DNA of 64,000 nt from an uncultured Christensenella sp. (lineage in GTDB: Bacteria > Bacillota > Clostridia > Christensenellales > Pumilibacteraceae): positions 64,514-128,513 of the forward strand of contig CAJTND010000002.1 in NCBI GenBank assembly GCA_910577995.1. The letters run 5' to 3'. Positions 8,701 through 17,961 of the stretch are shown here, piece by piece; positions within the stretch are counted from its first letter, which is position 1; each line of letters starts with the position of its first letter. A model generated the notes under the pieces. It saw nothing but the letters and a program-made list of their open reading frames with translations, was not told where the DNA came from and ran no database searches. Position numbers and translations under genes: made by a program.

Positions 8701-9324
8701 GTCGCAATATTCGACCCGACGACGCTTGTCGGCGGAGTGAGCGACATCAACTTCAACGGCTACTTCCAAAGCATAATCGACAAGGAATATCAAGGTCACG
8801 GCATTACCGCGATGCAGACGATAATACTTGCAAAAGGCGATACGGGCGCAGATGCGTCGGCTGTGCGAAAATGGGCTGACGATCGGATAAAGCCCGCTGA
8901 CGGCGGCGACGTGCTGACGGCGGACGGCGAGTACGTGCTGCTTACATTCGAAATGCTGATGTCCGACTTCCTTCCGACCGACAAGACCGAAGCGACGGGC
9001 TTTATGCCGGAACGCATCTATGCGACTGTCGCGCTCGAAAGGTACGACGACGGCGGCAGCGGCAGATTCCGCAACGTAGGCATAGTGTTCAACGATCTGA
9101 GCGAGGACGCTTACCGCGTGCTCCTCGGGTTCATGGGCATGGACGACTCCGCTACCGACACGGACAGCGTTAATATCGCGGGGATAACAAAGACCTGCGT
9201 CGACAAGATAAACGGCGAGGCGTGGCTCTCTTATCTCGAGTTAAAGCCGATGGACGGCGCGGCTGCGGGTACCGTCGGTATAGGCAAGGCGACCGTTGCG
9301 GGCTCGGTCATCCCGCCGATATAA
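5728..9324 (+). CDS. Large membrane-anchored protein with a four-fold internal repeat, function unknown
   Basis: 1198 residues; the ATG follows GGAG (5715-5718). After a short basic N-terminus with a CCTCC cluster comes one membrane helix (about residues 24-46). The rest, about 1150 residues, is predicted to be outside the cell, with no second helix and no LPXTG signal. A recurring unit is visible: a proline-headed strand entry (LPKNFYITASV near 276, LPEKIVVTVTV near 585, DRLYVTAAV near 850, MPERIYATVAL near 1093). Each is followed by a polar hairpin, an asparagine/phenylalanine strand and a helix such as ANTLKIAEKF. It has its own promoter and terminator, so it is monocistronic. I do not recognise the family. 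Confidence 0.85.
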   Translation: MAKKVVVPDDGPKVKKKRSKCCTCCLAALIVCLLLFAVLACAGWALGDKFTKQYLDMSMRDAMGVMTGLYGANDKKVVKYGFDEEEDLDGFYDELKENIFLRTDNDIDFGAALGTAVDAFVSEQGTSPSAFTEEIMTVVVDMVTEVFTRDNIDVERLSAYDENNDTYFFKLKDKQLAAFMSSVMSMLLGHSDAYAAELPEFARGIKLDKVVALKQIKFNAATTDNELGESAVTATTADLTLWLGLQNAAGQALTALVEQQGFGWAGGIARWLGNVLLPKNFYITASVPLYGDADAQITINSMSARKRENTCKLVNGLMNIMGNDGKTVEGMLADVVGKMRPMLEKVADNIDFSAAMDSGTLDIDIIDALTKTASASLSPADPLTKPDFIYMLQAVLASDADKKLVELRPYLWDGWYLDAAGNKVYKPADTAGMTAIDYEKEFVDAIENAYSVEFGENATLEDVLKTLGISLDGETSGVFDPEGFMALIDGEKFSAALDKDREQLKLNITDKMLAAALDGQMSSLLGGADSQLGAIETRLDALSFINKAERPGHLYALLAVDVNVGGIFDGSGISDMLAKLAANILPEKIVVTVTVDITDKNSGIVRDAAEFEFNDCHNSGRVMSALGKLVPALDLDALSAQIDDLLGGMLDNLDSLFEVRLVASTETDGKHIDGALVMPDIFQIVTEMVLVDGEDKPIVTPDELKDVVRGLERTEDVVIGAPVAADYRAFTAELSDKYYLKIDGGLSDFSQITNIVGGTFDSSKFRVTGDDGNVSYLAYDTRDIVGLRPIMTGAELGKIMKDELRESNSFTIESVDTVDGGLVVVLSLPIGEIMPNNLSNIMTVDRLYVTAAVDTSTVIGEGDDAAYGIDITVNSMDDATYANTLKIAEKFAGGFDIGSKVGEFGKTLYKQLADLDTQLGAPSGESFIEFTPGGMRLASFYEFMKTKMNIPDASADTVKRAVQGMYPRSNVANANNYIAEGEGGFIVNRSNVAIFDPTTLVGGVSDINFNGYFQSIIDKEYQGHGITAMQTIILAKGDTGADASAVRKWADDRIKPADGGDVLTADGEYVLLTFEMLMSDFLPTDKTEATGFMPERIYATVALERYDDGGSGRFRNVGIVFNDLSEDAYRVLLGFMGMDDSATDTDSVNIAGITKTCVDKINGEAWLSYLELKPMDGAAAGTVGIGKATVAGSVIPPI

Positions 9325-9339
9325 GGTAAACGGAATATT

Positions 9340-9370
9340 AGCGTCGGCTTTGCGTCGGCGCTTTTTCTTT
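9340..9370 (+). terminator. Rho-independent terminator
   Basis: A nine-pair stem (two G-U) from A9340 to T9362 with a 5-nt loop, followed by TTTTTCTTT. It ends the large surface-protein transcript. Confidence 0.85.
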
Positions 9371-9480
9371 GCGTGCTTTTTTTCCGAAAGGCGTATCGTC
9401 TTTTTGTAAAGGCGCAAAATAGATACATGCATATTACCCGACTATACAATTATTATTGTGTAAATATATATTAAAACCTA

Positions 9481-9510
9481 TTGACAACGGGTTTAAGAGG
9501 GTGATATAAT
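9481..9510 (+). promoter_or_regulatory. Promoter of the maltodextrin uptake operon
   Basis: TTGACA (9481-9486), 18-bp spacer, TATAAT (9505-9510). The leader is about 31 nt and ends in GGAGG before the malE-like ATG. Upstream, ACAAT-TATT-ATTGT (9446-9459) is a weak inverted repeat that might bind a regulator. Confidence 0.85.
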
Positions 9511-9547
9511 ACGCGTAGCATTTATAAATTTCGTATGGAGGAAAATT

Positions 9548-10795
9548 ATGAAAAAAATGCTGTCAGTTTTACTTGCGTCCGCAACGGCGCTTTCTGTTTG
9601 CTGCGGTCTTGCCGCTTGCGGCGGAGATAGCAAAAAGACGTTGACCGTTTGGGCGCCCGACACGGCGCATGAATGCTATAAGGCGCTTACCGAGGAGTTC
9701 CTTGCTCAGCCTTACCAAGACGGAACTTACAACGACTATTTCAAAGTCAAGTTCGTAGCGAAGCCCGAGGGCAACATCCAGACCGAGCTCGGCACGGATG
9801 CGGCGGCGGGCGCCGATCTGTTCTTCTTTGAGGCGGGACAGGTACAGGACATGATAACCAAAAACCTCTTGCAGCCGTTGCCTACTTATACTGCGGCGAT
9901 ACAGGAGCGCGACTCGAAGGATGCTGTCGACACGGTACTTAAAGACGGTGTGTGCTATGCTTTCCCCGCGACGCTCGACAACGGTTGGTTCATGTGGTAC
10001 GATAGCGATTACTATACCGCCGATGAGGTCCTTACTCTCGACAGCATGCTCGCAAAAGCCAAGAAAGACGGCAAAAAGATAATGTTCGCCTACAACGACG
10101 GCTGGTATATCTCGTCGTTCTTCCAGGGCGCGGGCTGCACCATGGACTTTGTATATAACGAGGACGGCACGCGCGAATACGTTACCGATATATACACGAG
10201 CGAAAACGGCAAGAATGCCGCGCGCGCTATACAGCACTATCTCAATCCTGTCACCAACGGCGTAGAGGATAAAGCCGTCATAATCAAGCCCTCGTCGGAT
10301 ATGAACTCCGAGATACCCGCAGGCATGAAAGAAAATACCATAGTAGCGGGCTTTATCGGAACGTGGGTCGCCAAGGATATGCCGACCAAAGCCGTTCCCA
10401 CCAAGTGCCCGACCTTTACTTGCGGCGGCGAGCAGGTGCAGATGGGCTCGTTCTACGGCAGTAAATACTGCGGAGTGAACCCGCGCCGCAACAACAAGGA
10501 CGTAGCCGCGGCGCTTGCCGACTTCCTCACCAACGAGAAGGCTCAGCAAAAGCGTTTCGAGATGACCGAGGCGGGTCCGTCCAATAAGAAGGTTGCGGAA
10601 AGCGACGCTGTCAAAAACAACAAGGCGCTTGCGGCGCTTGCCGCACAGCGTGAAGCGGGCGGTTACGCTCAGCTTTCGCAGGGCAGCTTCTGGGAGCCGA
10701 TGAAGGCGTTCGGCGACGAGTGCGCTTCCGGCGATATCACCACCGAAAATCTCATGACCAAGCTCGAAGACCTCGCAAAAGCGATAAGCAAATAA
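9548..10795 (+). CDS. Sugar ABC transporter substrate-binding lipoprotein (maltose/maltodextrin type)
   Basis: 415 residues. The signal peptide ends in a lipobox (GLAAC, Cys near residue 24), so the mature protein is lipid-anchored on the outer face of the membrane. The mature start KKTLTVWAPD is typical of family-1 extracellular solute-binding proteins. The following MalF/MalG permeases and two starch-degrading GH13 lipoproteins indicate malto-oligosaccharides as ligand. A strong hairpin terminator follows, presumably giving more binding protein than permease. The specificity is inferred from neighbours. Confidence 0.9.
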   Translation: MKKMLSVLLASATALSVCCGLAACGGDSKKTLTVWAPDTAHECYKALTEEFLAQPYQDGTYNDYFKVKFVAKPEGNIQTELGTDAAAGADLFFFEAGQVQDMITKNLLQPLPTYTAAIQERDSKDAVDTVLKDGVCYAFPATLDNGWFMWYDSDYYTADEVLTLDSMLAKAKKDGKKIMFAYNDGWYISSFFQGAGCTMDFVYNEDGTREYVTDIYTSENGKNAARAIQHYLNPVTNGVEDKAVIIKPSSDMNSEIPAGMKENTIVAGFIGTWVAKDMPTKAVPTKCPTFTCGGEQVQMGSFYGSKYCGVNPRRNNKDVAAALADFLTNEKAQQKRFEMTEAGPSNKKVAESDAVKNNKALAALAAQREAGGYAQLSQGSFWEPMKAFGDECASGDITTENLMTKLEDLAKAISK

Positions 10796-10813
10796 AACAT
10801 CGTTACGGAACGA

Positions 10814-10851
10814 CGCCGAGCCGAACTCTCGGCTCGGCGCGTTTCTTTTTT
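10814..10851 (+). terminator. Strong intercistronic terminator
   Basis: A perfect 11-bp stem (10814-10824 with 10829-10839), a 4-nt loop, then CGTTTCTTTTTT. It sits between the binding-protein gene and malF, so permease expression requires read-through. Confidence 0.9.
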
Positions 10852-10884
10852 AAGTAAATATCAATAGTATGGGGTGTATAGTAT

Positions 10885-12432
10885 ATGGCAACCGACAAGT
10901 CTACCACTCCCACCTGGAAACAGTATAACCGAAGTTGGATAGTAAAGCTCTTTCTTGCTATATGGAACTATATCGGCGGCGTCGGTATCATGCTGTGGGG
11001 CGTTATCAAAGCGATACCGAAAAAAACGCTCGCTTTGTTCGTCGGCATAGGTCATTGTTTCCAAGGTCTGTGGACGAGATTCATTCGAGGAGATTGGCGT
11101 ACTAAGCTGTCGTACCTGATAATGGGGTTCGGCTGTTTTTCGCGCGGTCCGAAGCAGTTTTTGAAAGGGTTTCTGCTGTTATTCGTACAGGCGTTATTCG
11201 TCGTGTTCATGGTCTTTTTGGGCGCTCCTAATCTCGCCATGCTCGGCACTCTCGGCAAGGATACCGAGCATTACGACGACGACTACAACCTGATCAAGGG
11301 CGACAACTCGCTGACTATCCTTATATTCTGCGTCATGTCGATCATCTTGATGATGTTCGTGATCTACGTCTACATCAAGAACACCAAGATAGCGTACGAT
11401 ACGCAAAAGCGAGTAGAGGAGGGCAAACCTCTTTCAAACGCGAAACAACAGCTTAGCTATGCGCTCAACGACGGTTATCATATCACCGTGCTCGCTCTGC
11501 CCGTTTTGGGCATACTGCTCATAACGGTTCTGCCGCTCGTCTGCAATATACTCGTAGCGTTCACCAACTACGGCTACGTCGCCAACGAGCCGCACTATCC
11601 GCCCGCACAGCTCTTTACCTGGACGGGGCTCGACGCTTTCCGATTCGTGTTCAGTCAGTCGTACGGCTCGATCATTTGGAGGGTGCTCGGTTGGACGCTC
11701 GTTTGGGCGGTAGCCGCGACGTTCTCCAACTTCTTTTTCGGAATGTTCCTCGCGATGATGATAAACAAAAAGTCTATCAAGCTCAAAGCTTTTTGGCGCA
11801 CTTGTTTTATACTCGTTATCGCTGTTCCCGACTTTATAACTCTGCTTATGATGAGCCGTTTCTTCGGTTACAGCCCCGAAAGCACGCTGACCGGTCCGTT
11901 CAATATCATAATGCGCGATATCTTCGGACTGAAAAACACCGACTGGTTCGGCACTTACACCAACAACGCCTTGCGGGCGAGAGTGATGGTCATCGTCGTC
12001 AACCTATGGCGCGGCATGCCGTTTACCATGCTCGCGACGACGGGTATACTTCTCAACATCCCGGAAGATTTGTACGAGTCCAGCCGTATCGACGGCGCAG
12101 GACCTGTGCGCAGGTTCATTTCGATAACCTTCCCGTATATAATGTTCGTCATGGCGCCCCAGCTTATCACGACCTTTACGGGCAACATCAACAACTTCAA
12201 CGTCATATACTTCCTGACGGGCGGCGGTCCCGATCATAACGTCGGCGGCACCGTCATAGGCGATACCGACCTTCTCATCACATGGCTGTATTCGCTTACG
12301 ATAGAGCGGCCCCAGCCCGAATACAACAACGGCGCGGTCATCGGTATATTCACATTTTTAATAACGAGCTTCTTTGCGCTGATAGTGTTCAACAGCTCCA
12401 AATCGATCAAACAGGAGGATACGTTCAAATGA
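10885..12432 (+). CDS. malF: Maltose/maltodextrin ABC transporter permease, MalF type
   Basis: 515 residues; GGGGTG (10871-10876) lies 8 nt before the ATG. The N-terminal ~200 residues carry extra hydrophobic segments and a polar loop, as in long MalF proteins. The C-terminal core has the EAA loop: EDLYESSRIDGAGPVRRF, which docks to the ATPase. YFLTGGGPD near the end is typical of MalF. It forms the translocation pore with MalG in the cytoplasmic membrane. It overlaps the next gene by 4 nt (ATGA), indicating translational coupling. No ATPase gene is nearby; a shared MsmK/MalK-type subunit encoded elsewhere is likely. Confidence 0.93.
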   Translation: MATDKSTTPTWKQYNRSWIVKLFLAIWNYIGGVGIMLWGVIKAIPKKTLALFVGIGHCFQGLWTRFIRGDWRTKLSYLIMGFGCFSRGPKQFLKGFLLLFVQALFVVFMVFLGAPNLAMLGTLGKDTEHYDDDYNLIKGDNSLTILIFCVMSIILMMFVIYVYIKNTKIAYDTQKRVEEGKPLSNAKQQLSYALNDGYHITVLALPVLGILLITVLPLVCNILVAFTNYGYVANEPHYPPAQLFTWTGLDAFRFVFSQSYGSIIWRVLGWTLVWAVAATFSNFFFGMFLAMMINKKSIKLKAFWRTCFILVIAVPDFITLLMMSRFFGYSPESTLTGPFNIIMRDIFGLKNTDWFGTYTNNALRARVMVIVVNLWRGMPFTMLATTGILLNIPEDLYESSRIDGAGPVRRFISITFPYIMFVMAPQLITTFTGNINNFNVIYFLTGGGPDHNVGGTVIGDTDLLITWLYSLTIERPQPEYNNGAVIGIFTFLITSFFALIVFNSSKSIKQEDTFK

Positions 12433-13286
12433 TGGGATTGAGAGCTAAACGCGTCATATCCGATTTAACGATATATATCATCCTCTCGGTGATGGTCGTT
12501 ATTTGGCTGTTCCCGCTCCTGTGGATGGTGCTCCGAGCGTTCGACGTTAATACCGGTTTCACGTCGCTGACGATATTTCCGCAAAAGTTTACGCTCGACA
12601 ACTTTATCAACTTGTTTTCGGGCAGCGACTATGAGGCGTATCCTTACGGCAGGTGGCTGTTGAATACCTTCCTCGTAGCGCTCGGCTCGTGCGCGATATC
12701 GACATTGCTCGTCTTGATGGTGTCCTACGCTCTGTCGCGGCTGAGGTTTTCGGCGCGTAAAAAGCTTATGAATATCGCGCTGCTGCTCGGTCTGTTCCCC
12801 GGCTTTTTGTCTATGATAGCTCTGTACTACATCTTCAATCAGTTCAAGCTGACAAACAGCCTTATAGGTCTTACGCTTGCGTATTCGCTTGCGGCGGGCA
12901 CGGGCTACTATATAGTCAAAGGCTTTTTCGATACCGTTCCGACGGCTATCGACGAGGCGGCGCGCATCGACGGAGCGAGCAAGAACAGGATATTCTGGCA
13001 AATGATAATCCCGCTCAGCAAGCCGATAATCGTCTATACGATACTGACGACGTTTATCAGTCCGTGGTGCGACTACATCATGGCGAGCGTGTTTATCCAC
13101 GATACGAGCAAATACACAATCGCCGTGGGCATAAGGGCATGGGTCACCGACCGTGAGCTTGTCAACAGGATGTTCACGCGGTTCTGCGCGGGCTCGGTGC
13201 TTATCTCGGTGCCTATCGTCATACTGTTTATGATAATGCAAAAGTTCTACGTCGCGGGCATAACGGGCGGCGCGGCAAAGGGTTGA
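12429..13286 (+). CDS. malG: Maltose/maltodextrin ABC transporter permease, MalG type
   Basis: 285 residues starting at ATG 12429 (or the directly following ATG 12432), with AGGAGG inside the end of malF. Six membrane helices are visible and the EAA loop reads AIDEAARIDGASKNRIFWQM. The protein partners MalF in the pore. Neighbouring genes fix the substrate class as malto-oligosaccharide. A long hairpin follows the stop codon. Confidence 0.93.
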   Translation: MMGLRAKRVISDLTIYIILSVMVVIWLFPLLWMVLRAFDVNTGFTSLTIFPQKFTLDNFINLFSGSDYEAYPYGRWLLNTFLVALGSCAISTLLVLMVSYALSRLRFSARKKLMNIALLLGLFPGFLSMIALYYIFNQFKLTNSLIGLTLAYSLAAGTGYYIVKGFFDTVPTAIDEAARIDGASKNRIFWQMIIPLSKPIIVYTILTTFISPWCDYIMASVFIHDTSKYTIAVGIRAWVTDRELVNRMFTRFCAGSVLISVPIVILFMIMQKFYVAGITGGAAKG

Positions 13287-13301
13287 CAAAACACGTCCGA
13301 A

Positions 13302-13331
13302 AAAAGCATACGGCTTTTACCGTATGCTTTT
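13302..13331 (+). terminator. Hairpin terminator between malG and the GH13 gene
   Basis: A 12-bp stem (13302-13313 with 13320-13331, ending in TTTT) and a 6-nt loop. The AAAA/TTTT base makes it bidirectional in form. Confidence 0.75.
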
Positions 13332-13367
13332 GCCGTGACGGCAACGACTAAACATAAAGGAGCATAA

Positions 13368-15101
13368 ATGAAGCTTAAAAAGATAACGGCGATAGCCGCG
13401 GCGCTTTCCGTGGCGACGACTGCGGGGCTCTGCGCGATAGGCTGCGGCAAGGACAGCGCGACGCCGACCAATACTTACGAATACGATATACCGCAGGACT
13501 ACTGCCGTACATACTACGAGGTCTTTGTCCGCAGTTTTGCCGACGGCAACGGCGACGGTATAGGCGATATACGCGGGCTTATCGACAACCTCGATTATCT
13601 CAACGACGGCGACGACAAGACGACGTCCGATCTCGGGATCAACGGTATCTGGATGATGCCGATAAACTCCTCGCCGTCGTATCACAAGTACGACGTGACC
13701 GATTACTACGGCATCGACGACGAGTACGGCACGATCGACGACTTTAAGGATCTTGTCAAGGCGTGTGACGAGCGCGGGATCTGGCTGCAAATGGACCTTG
13801 TGCTCAACCACACGTCCGATCAGCATCCGTGGTTCAGGGAAGCCATAGAAGAAGCCAAGTCGGGCATCAAGCCCGAGGTCGGCGACGCAATGAAACGCTA
13901 TGAGATAGTGCGGCAGTCATCGAAGCCGTCGGGCAGTTGGTACAACGTGCCCGGCACGACCGACTATTGGTATCTCGCCAACTTCAACACGACGACCATG
14001 CCCGACGTCAACCTCAAAAATCAGTCGGTGCGCGAGGAGATAAAGAAGATAGTCGACTATTGGCTCGAGCTCGGCGTGCGGTCGTTCCGTCTCGACGCCG
14101 TGCCGTGGGCGTGTGCGACCTCTACGGTGTACAATGCGGACAACGCGGAGTTTTGGACCTGGTTCAACGATTACTGCAACGAGAAGGGCGCGGAGGTGTT
14201 CGGCAAGGACGGCGACGGCATAGGTCGTTACTGCTACAACGTCGGCGAGGTCTGGGCGGCGGATTCCGTCGTGCGCCAGTTCTTTGCGACGGGCATGAGC
14301 AACTTCAATTACGGCATGGGCGGCGGTCCGAACGTCGGGTTCTGCGACGCGACCGCGGGCTGGGTCGGTTACAAAGCGTCGGGCGTGGTCAGCACGCTCG
14401 AACAGATGCAGGCGGACGCGCTCGGACGCGACGAGCACGCGCTGCTAAGCAACTTCCTGTCCAACCACGACAACAACCGCAGTGCCGGCTACCTCGATTA
14501 CAACGCGACCAAGATAAAGACGACGGCGGGACTGTACCTGCTCGCTCCCGGCAATCCGTATATTTACTACGGCGAGGAGCTGGGCGCGGCGGGCAGCGGC
14601 AAGGACGAAAACAAGCGGTTGGCGTTCAACTGGGGCGACAGCCGCAATGTAAACGATCCGCCGTACAGCGACTATACGGGCGAGCAAAAGCTCGGCTCGC
14701 AAAAGAAACAGACCAAGGACGCTAAATCCGTCTTGACGTACTACCGTAAGGCGATACAGCTGAGAAACCGTTTCCCCGAGATCGGGCGCGGCAAGATGAC
14801 GGGTTACGCGATAACCGCCGACGGCGGACTCAAAGCGATGTCCGAGCTGCGCGGCGATTCACAGAACTTTAACTTTACGACGGTAAACACGCTCAACGCC
14901 AACGTTGCGGTGTATTCGCTCACCTGGAACGGCAGGACCGTGCTTATCGCGCAGAACATCAGCGACCAAAAAGCGGAGTTTACCGCGACGGGCTTCGAGA
15001 GCAAAGAGCTCGTCGGAGAACTCCGCGCCGACGGCGGCAAAGTGGCTTTTTCGGGCGGCAAGCTTTCGCTCGATCCCGGCACCGTCGCCGTCATCAAATA
15101 G
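13368..15101 (+). CDS. GH13 alpha-amylase family lipoprotein
   Basis: 577 residues, ATG preceded by AAAGGAG. An N-terminal signal with lipobox (AIGC) anchors it outside the cell. The catalytic barrel begins with FVRSFADGNGDGIGD, which carries the calcium-type loop of oligo-1,6-glucosidase-like members. The GH13 signatures are DLVLNHTSD, FRLDAVPWA (nucleophile Asp near 243), GEVWA (acid/base Glu near 293) and SNHDNNR (near 364). It probably hydrolyses starch-derived oligosaccharides at the cell surface to feed the adjacent transporter. The exact linkage specificity cannot be read by eye. Confidence 0.92.
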   Translation: MKLKKITAIAAALSVATTAGLCAIGCGKDSATPTNTYEYDIPQDYCRTYYEVFVRSFADGNGDGIGDIRGLIDNLDYLNDGDDKTTSDLGINGIWMMPINSSPSYHKYDVTDYYGIDDEYGTIDDFKDLVKACDERGIWLQMDLVLNHTSDQHPWFREAIEEAKSGIKPEVGDAMKRYEIVRQSSKPSGSWYNVPGTTDYWYLANFNTTTMPDVNLKNQSVREEIKKIVDYWLELGVRSFRLDAVPWACATSTVYNADNAEFWTWFNDYCNEKGAEVFGKDGDGIGRYCYNVGEVWAADSVVRQFFATGMSNFNYGMGGGPNVGFCDATAGWVGYKASGVVSTLEQMQADALGRDEHALLSNFLSNHDNNRSAGYLDYNATKIKTTAGLYLLAPGNPYIYYGEELGAAGSGKDENKRLAFNWGDSRNVNDPPYSDYTGEQKLGSQKKQTKDAKSVLTYYRKAIQLRNRFPEIGRGKMTGYAITADGGLKAMSELRGDSQNFNFTTVNTLNANVAVYSLTWNGRTVLIAQNISDQKAEFTATGFESKELVGELRADGGKVAFSGGKLSLDPGTVAVIK

Positions 15102-15125
15102 ATCATAACTCATAGGAGAGTAGAA

Positions 15126-17948
15126 ATGAAGAAAGTAAGAAAGGATCTGCTCAAAACAGTCGCGGCGGGCGTGCTCGCATCGACTATTGCGGTGGTGTCC
15201 ATGCCGCTCGGGTGCGCAAAAAAGGATAAGCCTCTGCCCGCCGGCACAGTGCGGCTCACCGTGAACTACTACCGTCCCGCCGCCGACTACACCGGCTACA
15301 ACATGTGGATATGGGCGGACGGACAGGACGGCAGCGGCTATCAGTTCACTGCCGACGCCACTATCAAGGACAAGACGTGGAAGACGCTCACCGCCGATCT
15401 TCAAAACGTCAAGTCAAGCGGGAACGCGATAGGCGTGATAGTGCGTCAGTCCACCGCAGGCAACGACTGGGCGTGGCAGACGGGCGACATGATGATACCA
15501 GCCGATAAGATAGTCAACAACAAATGCTCGATATACCTTATGCAAGACGACGATACGATCTATTACAGCCCCGACGACGTGAGCTTTGCCAACAGGATAA
15601 AGAACGCGCGTTTCACTTCGTTCGACAACGTGTACTTCGACACGAGCGCGAAGATAACCGCAGGCTCGGTGTTCAAGCTCAAGGACGACGCGGACAACGT
15701 AGTTGCGACGCTCGACTGCTCCGAGGACGCCAATAAGAGCGTGGTCGGCGAGAACTACGTCAATATCAAGCTGCCCGAGCAGCTCGACATCGGCAAGAAT
15801 TATAAGATAGTCGACGAGCCCGCGAGCTTCGACGAGTCCGTCAACTTCCTTGCCTGCGACGTTAGCAAGTCGAGACTGTACTCGAGCGAGAAGTTCGACG
15901 AGCTCTACGCCTACGACGGCGAGCTCGGCGTGGAATACTCCAAAGCTTCGTCGACGTTCAGAGTGTGGTCGCCCGCGGCGTCCGCTATCAAGCTGAACAT
16001 CTACAACGCAGGTACTAACGGACAAAAGACGCAGACGCTCGACATGGTCAAGGCGGAAAAGGGCGTGTGGACGCAGACCGTCAACGGCGACCTCAACGGC
16101 AATTATTACACGTATTCCGTTACAGTCGGCGGCCGGACGACCGAGATAGTCGACCCGTACGCGCGAAGCGGCGGCAAGAACGGCACGCGCGGCATGATAC
16201 TCGACCTCGATTCCACCGACCCGACGGGTTGGGCTGCGCAAGGCGACCCGACGCTCGGCTCGTATTCCGAGGCGGTGATATACGAGGCTCAGCTCCGCGA
16301 CCTTACGATAAGTCCGACCTCGGGCGTTTCGGAAGCCAATCGCGGCAAGTTCCTCGGTCTTACCGAAAAAGGCACGACGGTCAACGGCGTAGCAGGCGGC
16401 AAGTCCACCGCGCTCGATTATATTAAAGAACTCGGCGTTACCGAAGTGCATTTCCAACCGCTGTTCGACTTTGCGAGCGTCGAGGAGAACTTCACTGCGT
16501 CGACATACAACAAGGACGGCGAGTACAACTGGGGTTACGATCCGCTCAACTACAACATGCCAGAGGGCTCGTATTCGTCCGACCCGAACGATGGCGCTAA
16601 GCGCGTCAACGAGATGAAACAGATGGTCATGGCGCTCCACAACGCGGGCGTGCAGGTCGTAATGGACGTCGTGTACAACCACGTATCCAATGCGCGCACC
16701 TCTAACTTCGAAGTGCTGATGCCCGGTTATTTCTTCCGCATGACGGACGACGGCAACTACTTCAACGGTTCGGGCTGCGGCAACGAGACCGCGTCCGAAC
16801 GGACGATGTTCAGAAAATTCATGATAGATTCCGTCAAGTATTGGGCAGAGGAATACAAGATAGACGGTTTCCGTTTCGACCTTATGGGACTTCACGACGT
16901 GACGACGATGAACGAGCTCTACGACGCGCTCGCCGAGGTCAATCCCGATGTGATAGTGTACGGCGAGGGCTGGACGGGCGGCACGAGCGGGCTTTCGGAC
17001 AGCAAAGCGGCGCTCCAAAAGAACGCGTCCAAGATGCCGAACATCGCGGTGTTCAACGATATAATCCGCGACGGGCTCAAGGGCAGTGTGTTCACCATGA
17101 ACGATACGGGCTTCGTTTCGGGCAAGGCGGGCACCGATGCCGCCGTATATGTCGGCGCGGCAGGCTCGACCGATGCGCTCGCGAGCGATATCTATATCTC
17201 GCTCGGCGGCGATAAAAAAGCTTTCGCTGCTAACCCGACGCAGAGCATAAACTACGTTTCGGCTCACGACAACTCGTCGCTGTGGGATAAGCTCAACGCG
17301 TCCGTAAACAAGGACGCAGACACGCTCAAAGCGATGAACCGTCTCGCCGCTGCGTCGGTGCTTACGAGCCAGGGCGCGAGCTTCTTCCTCGCCGGCGAAG
17401 AGCTGCTCCGCTCCAAGCCGACGCAAAAGACCAACAACTACGACAACCGTCCGACGGCGTACCTGACCGATCCCAATTATTACTTCTCGGACAACTCGTA
17501 CAAATCGCCCGACTCGGTCAACGCCATCGACTGGACGCTCCGCGATACCAACAGCGACATGGTGGAATATTACAAAGCGTTGATAGCTATCAAAAAGACC
17601 TTCCCGCAGTTCAAGATAGCAGACAAAGCGACGCTCAAAAACTGCCTTGTCATCAAGGACACGACCGAGAACAGTCTCAAGGACGGCGTTGCGGTATACG
17701 CGGTCAAGTCGCCCGACGCGAACAGCAACGAGTACGCGGTCGTTATAATCAACTCCAACGCAACGGCTAAGACCGTGTCCGTGCCCAACGGCTCTTACGA
17801 GGTGTACGTCAACGGCGCGAGCGCGACCGCTACTGCACCCGCTACGATAAGCAGCGGCTCGGTATCCGTCGGCGCGTACTCCGCAATCGTGATGAAGGCG
17901 GATCTCACCGCCGACGCGATAAGCGGCTGGACGTATTCCGTAGCGTAA
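15126..17948 (+). CDS. pulA: Type I pullulanase lipoprotein
   Basis: 940 residues, 24 nt after the GH13 gene, with AGGAGAG before the ATG. A lipobox (PLGC) follows the signal peptide. The domains are a CBM41-like starch-binding domain (about 38-140), a linker/beta domain, CBM48 (FRVWSPAASAIKLNIY, near 280) and the GH13 barrel. YNWGYDP (near 462) is the classical type I pullulanase signature. Catalytic motifs are DVVYNHV, GFRFDLMG (near 581), YGEGW (near 612) and SAHDN (near 713). It debranches alpha-1,6 links of pullulan and glycogen-like polymers at the surface. It ends in a terminator and completes the starch-utilisation unit. Confidence 0.94.
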   Translation: MKKVRKDLLKTVAAGVLASTIAVVSMPLGCAKKDKPLPAGTVRLTVNYYRPAADYTGYNMWIWADGQDGSGYQFTADATIKDKTWKTLTADLQNVKSSGNAIGVIVRQSTAGNDWAWQTGDMMIPADKIVNNKCSIYLMQDDDTIYYSPDDVSFANRIKNARFTSFDNVYFDTSAKITAGSVFKLKDDADNVVATLDCSEDANKSVVGENYVNIKLPEQLDIGKNYKIVDEPASFDESVNFLACDVSKSRLYSSEKFDELYAYDGELGVEYSKASSTFRVWSPAASAIKLNIYNAGTNGQKTQTLDMVKAEKGVWTQTVNGDLNGNYYTYSVTVGGRTTEIVDPYARSGGKNGTRGMILDLDSTDPTGWAAQGDPTLGSYSEAVIYEAQLRDLTISPTSGVSEANRGKFLGLTEKGTTVNGVAGGKSTALDYIKELGVTEVHFQPLFDFASVEENFTASTYNKDGEYNWGYDPLNYNMPEGSYSSDPNDGAKRVNEMKQMVMALHNAGVQVVMDVVYNHVSNARTSNFEVLMPGYFFRMTDDGNYFNGSGCGNETASERTMFRKFMIDSVKYWAEEYKIDGFRFDLMGLHDVTTMNELYDALAEVNPDVIVYGEGWTGGTSGLSDSKAALQKNASKMPNIAVFNDIIRDGLKGSVFTMNDTGFVSGKAGTDAAVYVGAAGSTDALASDIYISLGGDKKAFAANPTQSINYVSAHDNSSLWDKLNASVNKDADTLKAMNRLAAASVLTSQGASFFLAGEELLRSKPTQKTNNYDNRPTAYLTDPNYYFSDNSYKSPDSVNAIDWTLRDTNSDMVEYYKALIAIKKTFPQFKIADKATLKNCLVIKDTTENSLKDGVAVYAVKSPDANSNEYAVVIINSNATAKTVSVPNGSYEVYVNGASATATAPATISSGSVSVGAYSAIVMKADLTADAISGWTYSVA

Positions 17949-17961
17949 AACAGAATCACAG

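Noticed and set aside
9482..9495. A cre-like (CcpA) sequence overlapping the malE promoter, TGACAACGGGTTTA
   Set aside because: Two mismatches to the consensus, one in the central part, and it is largely made of the -35 box itself. Too weak to call, although its position would suit catabolite repression.
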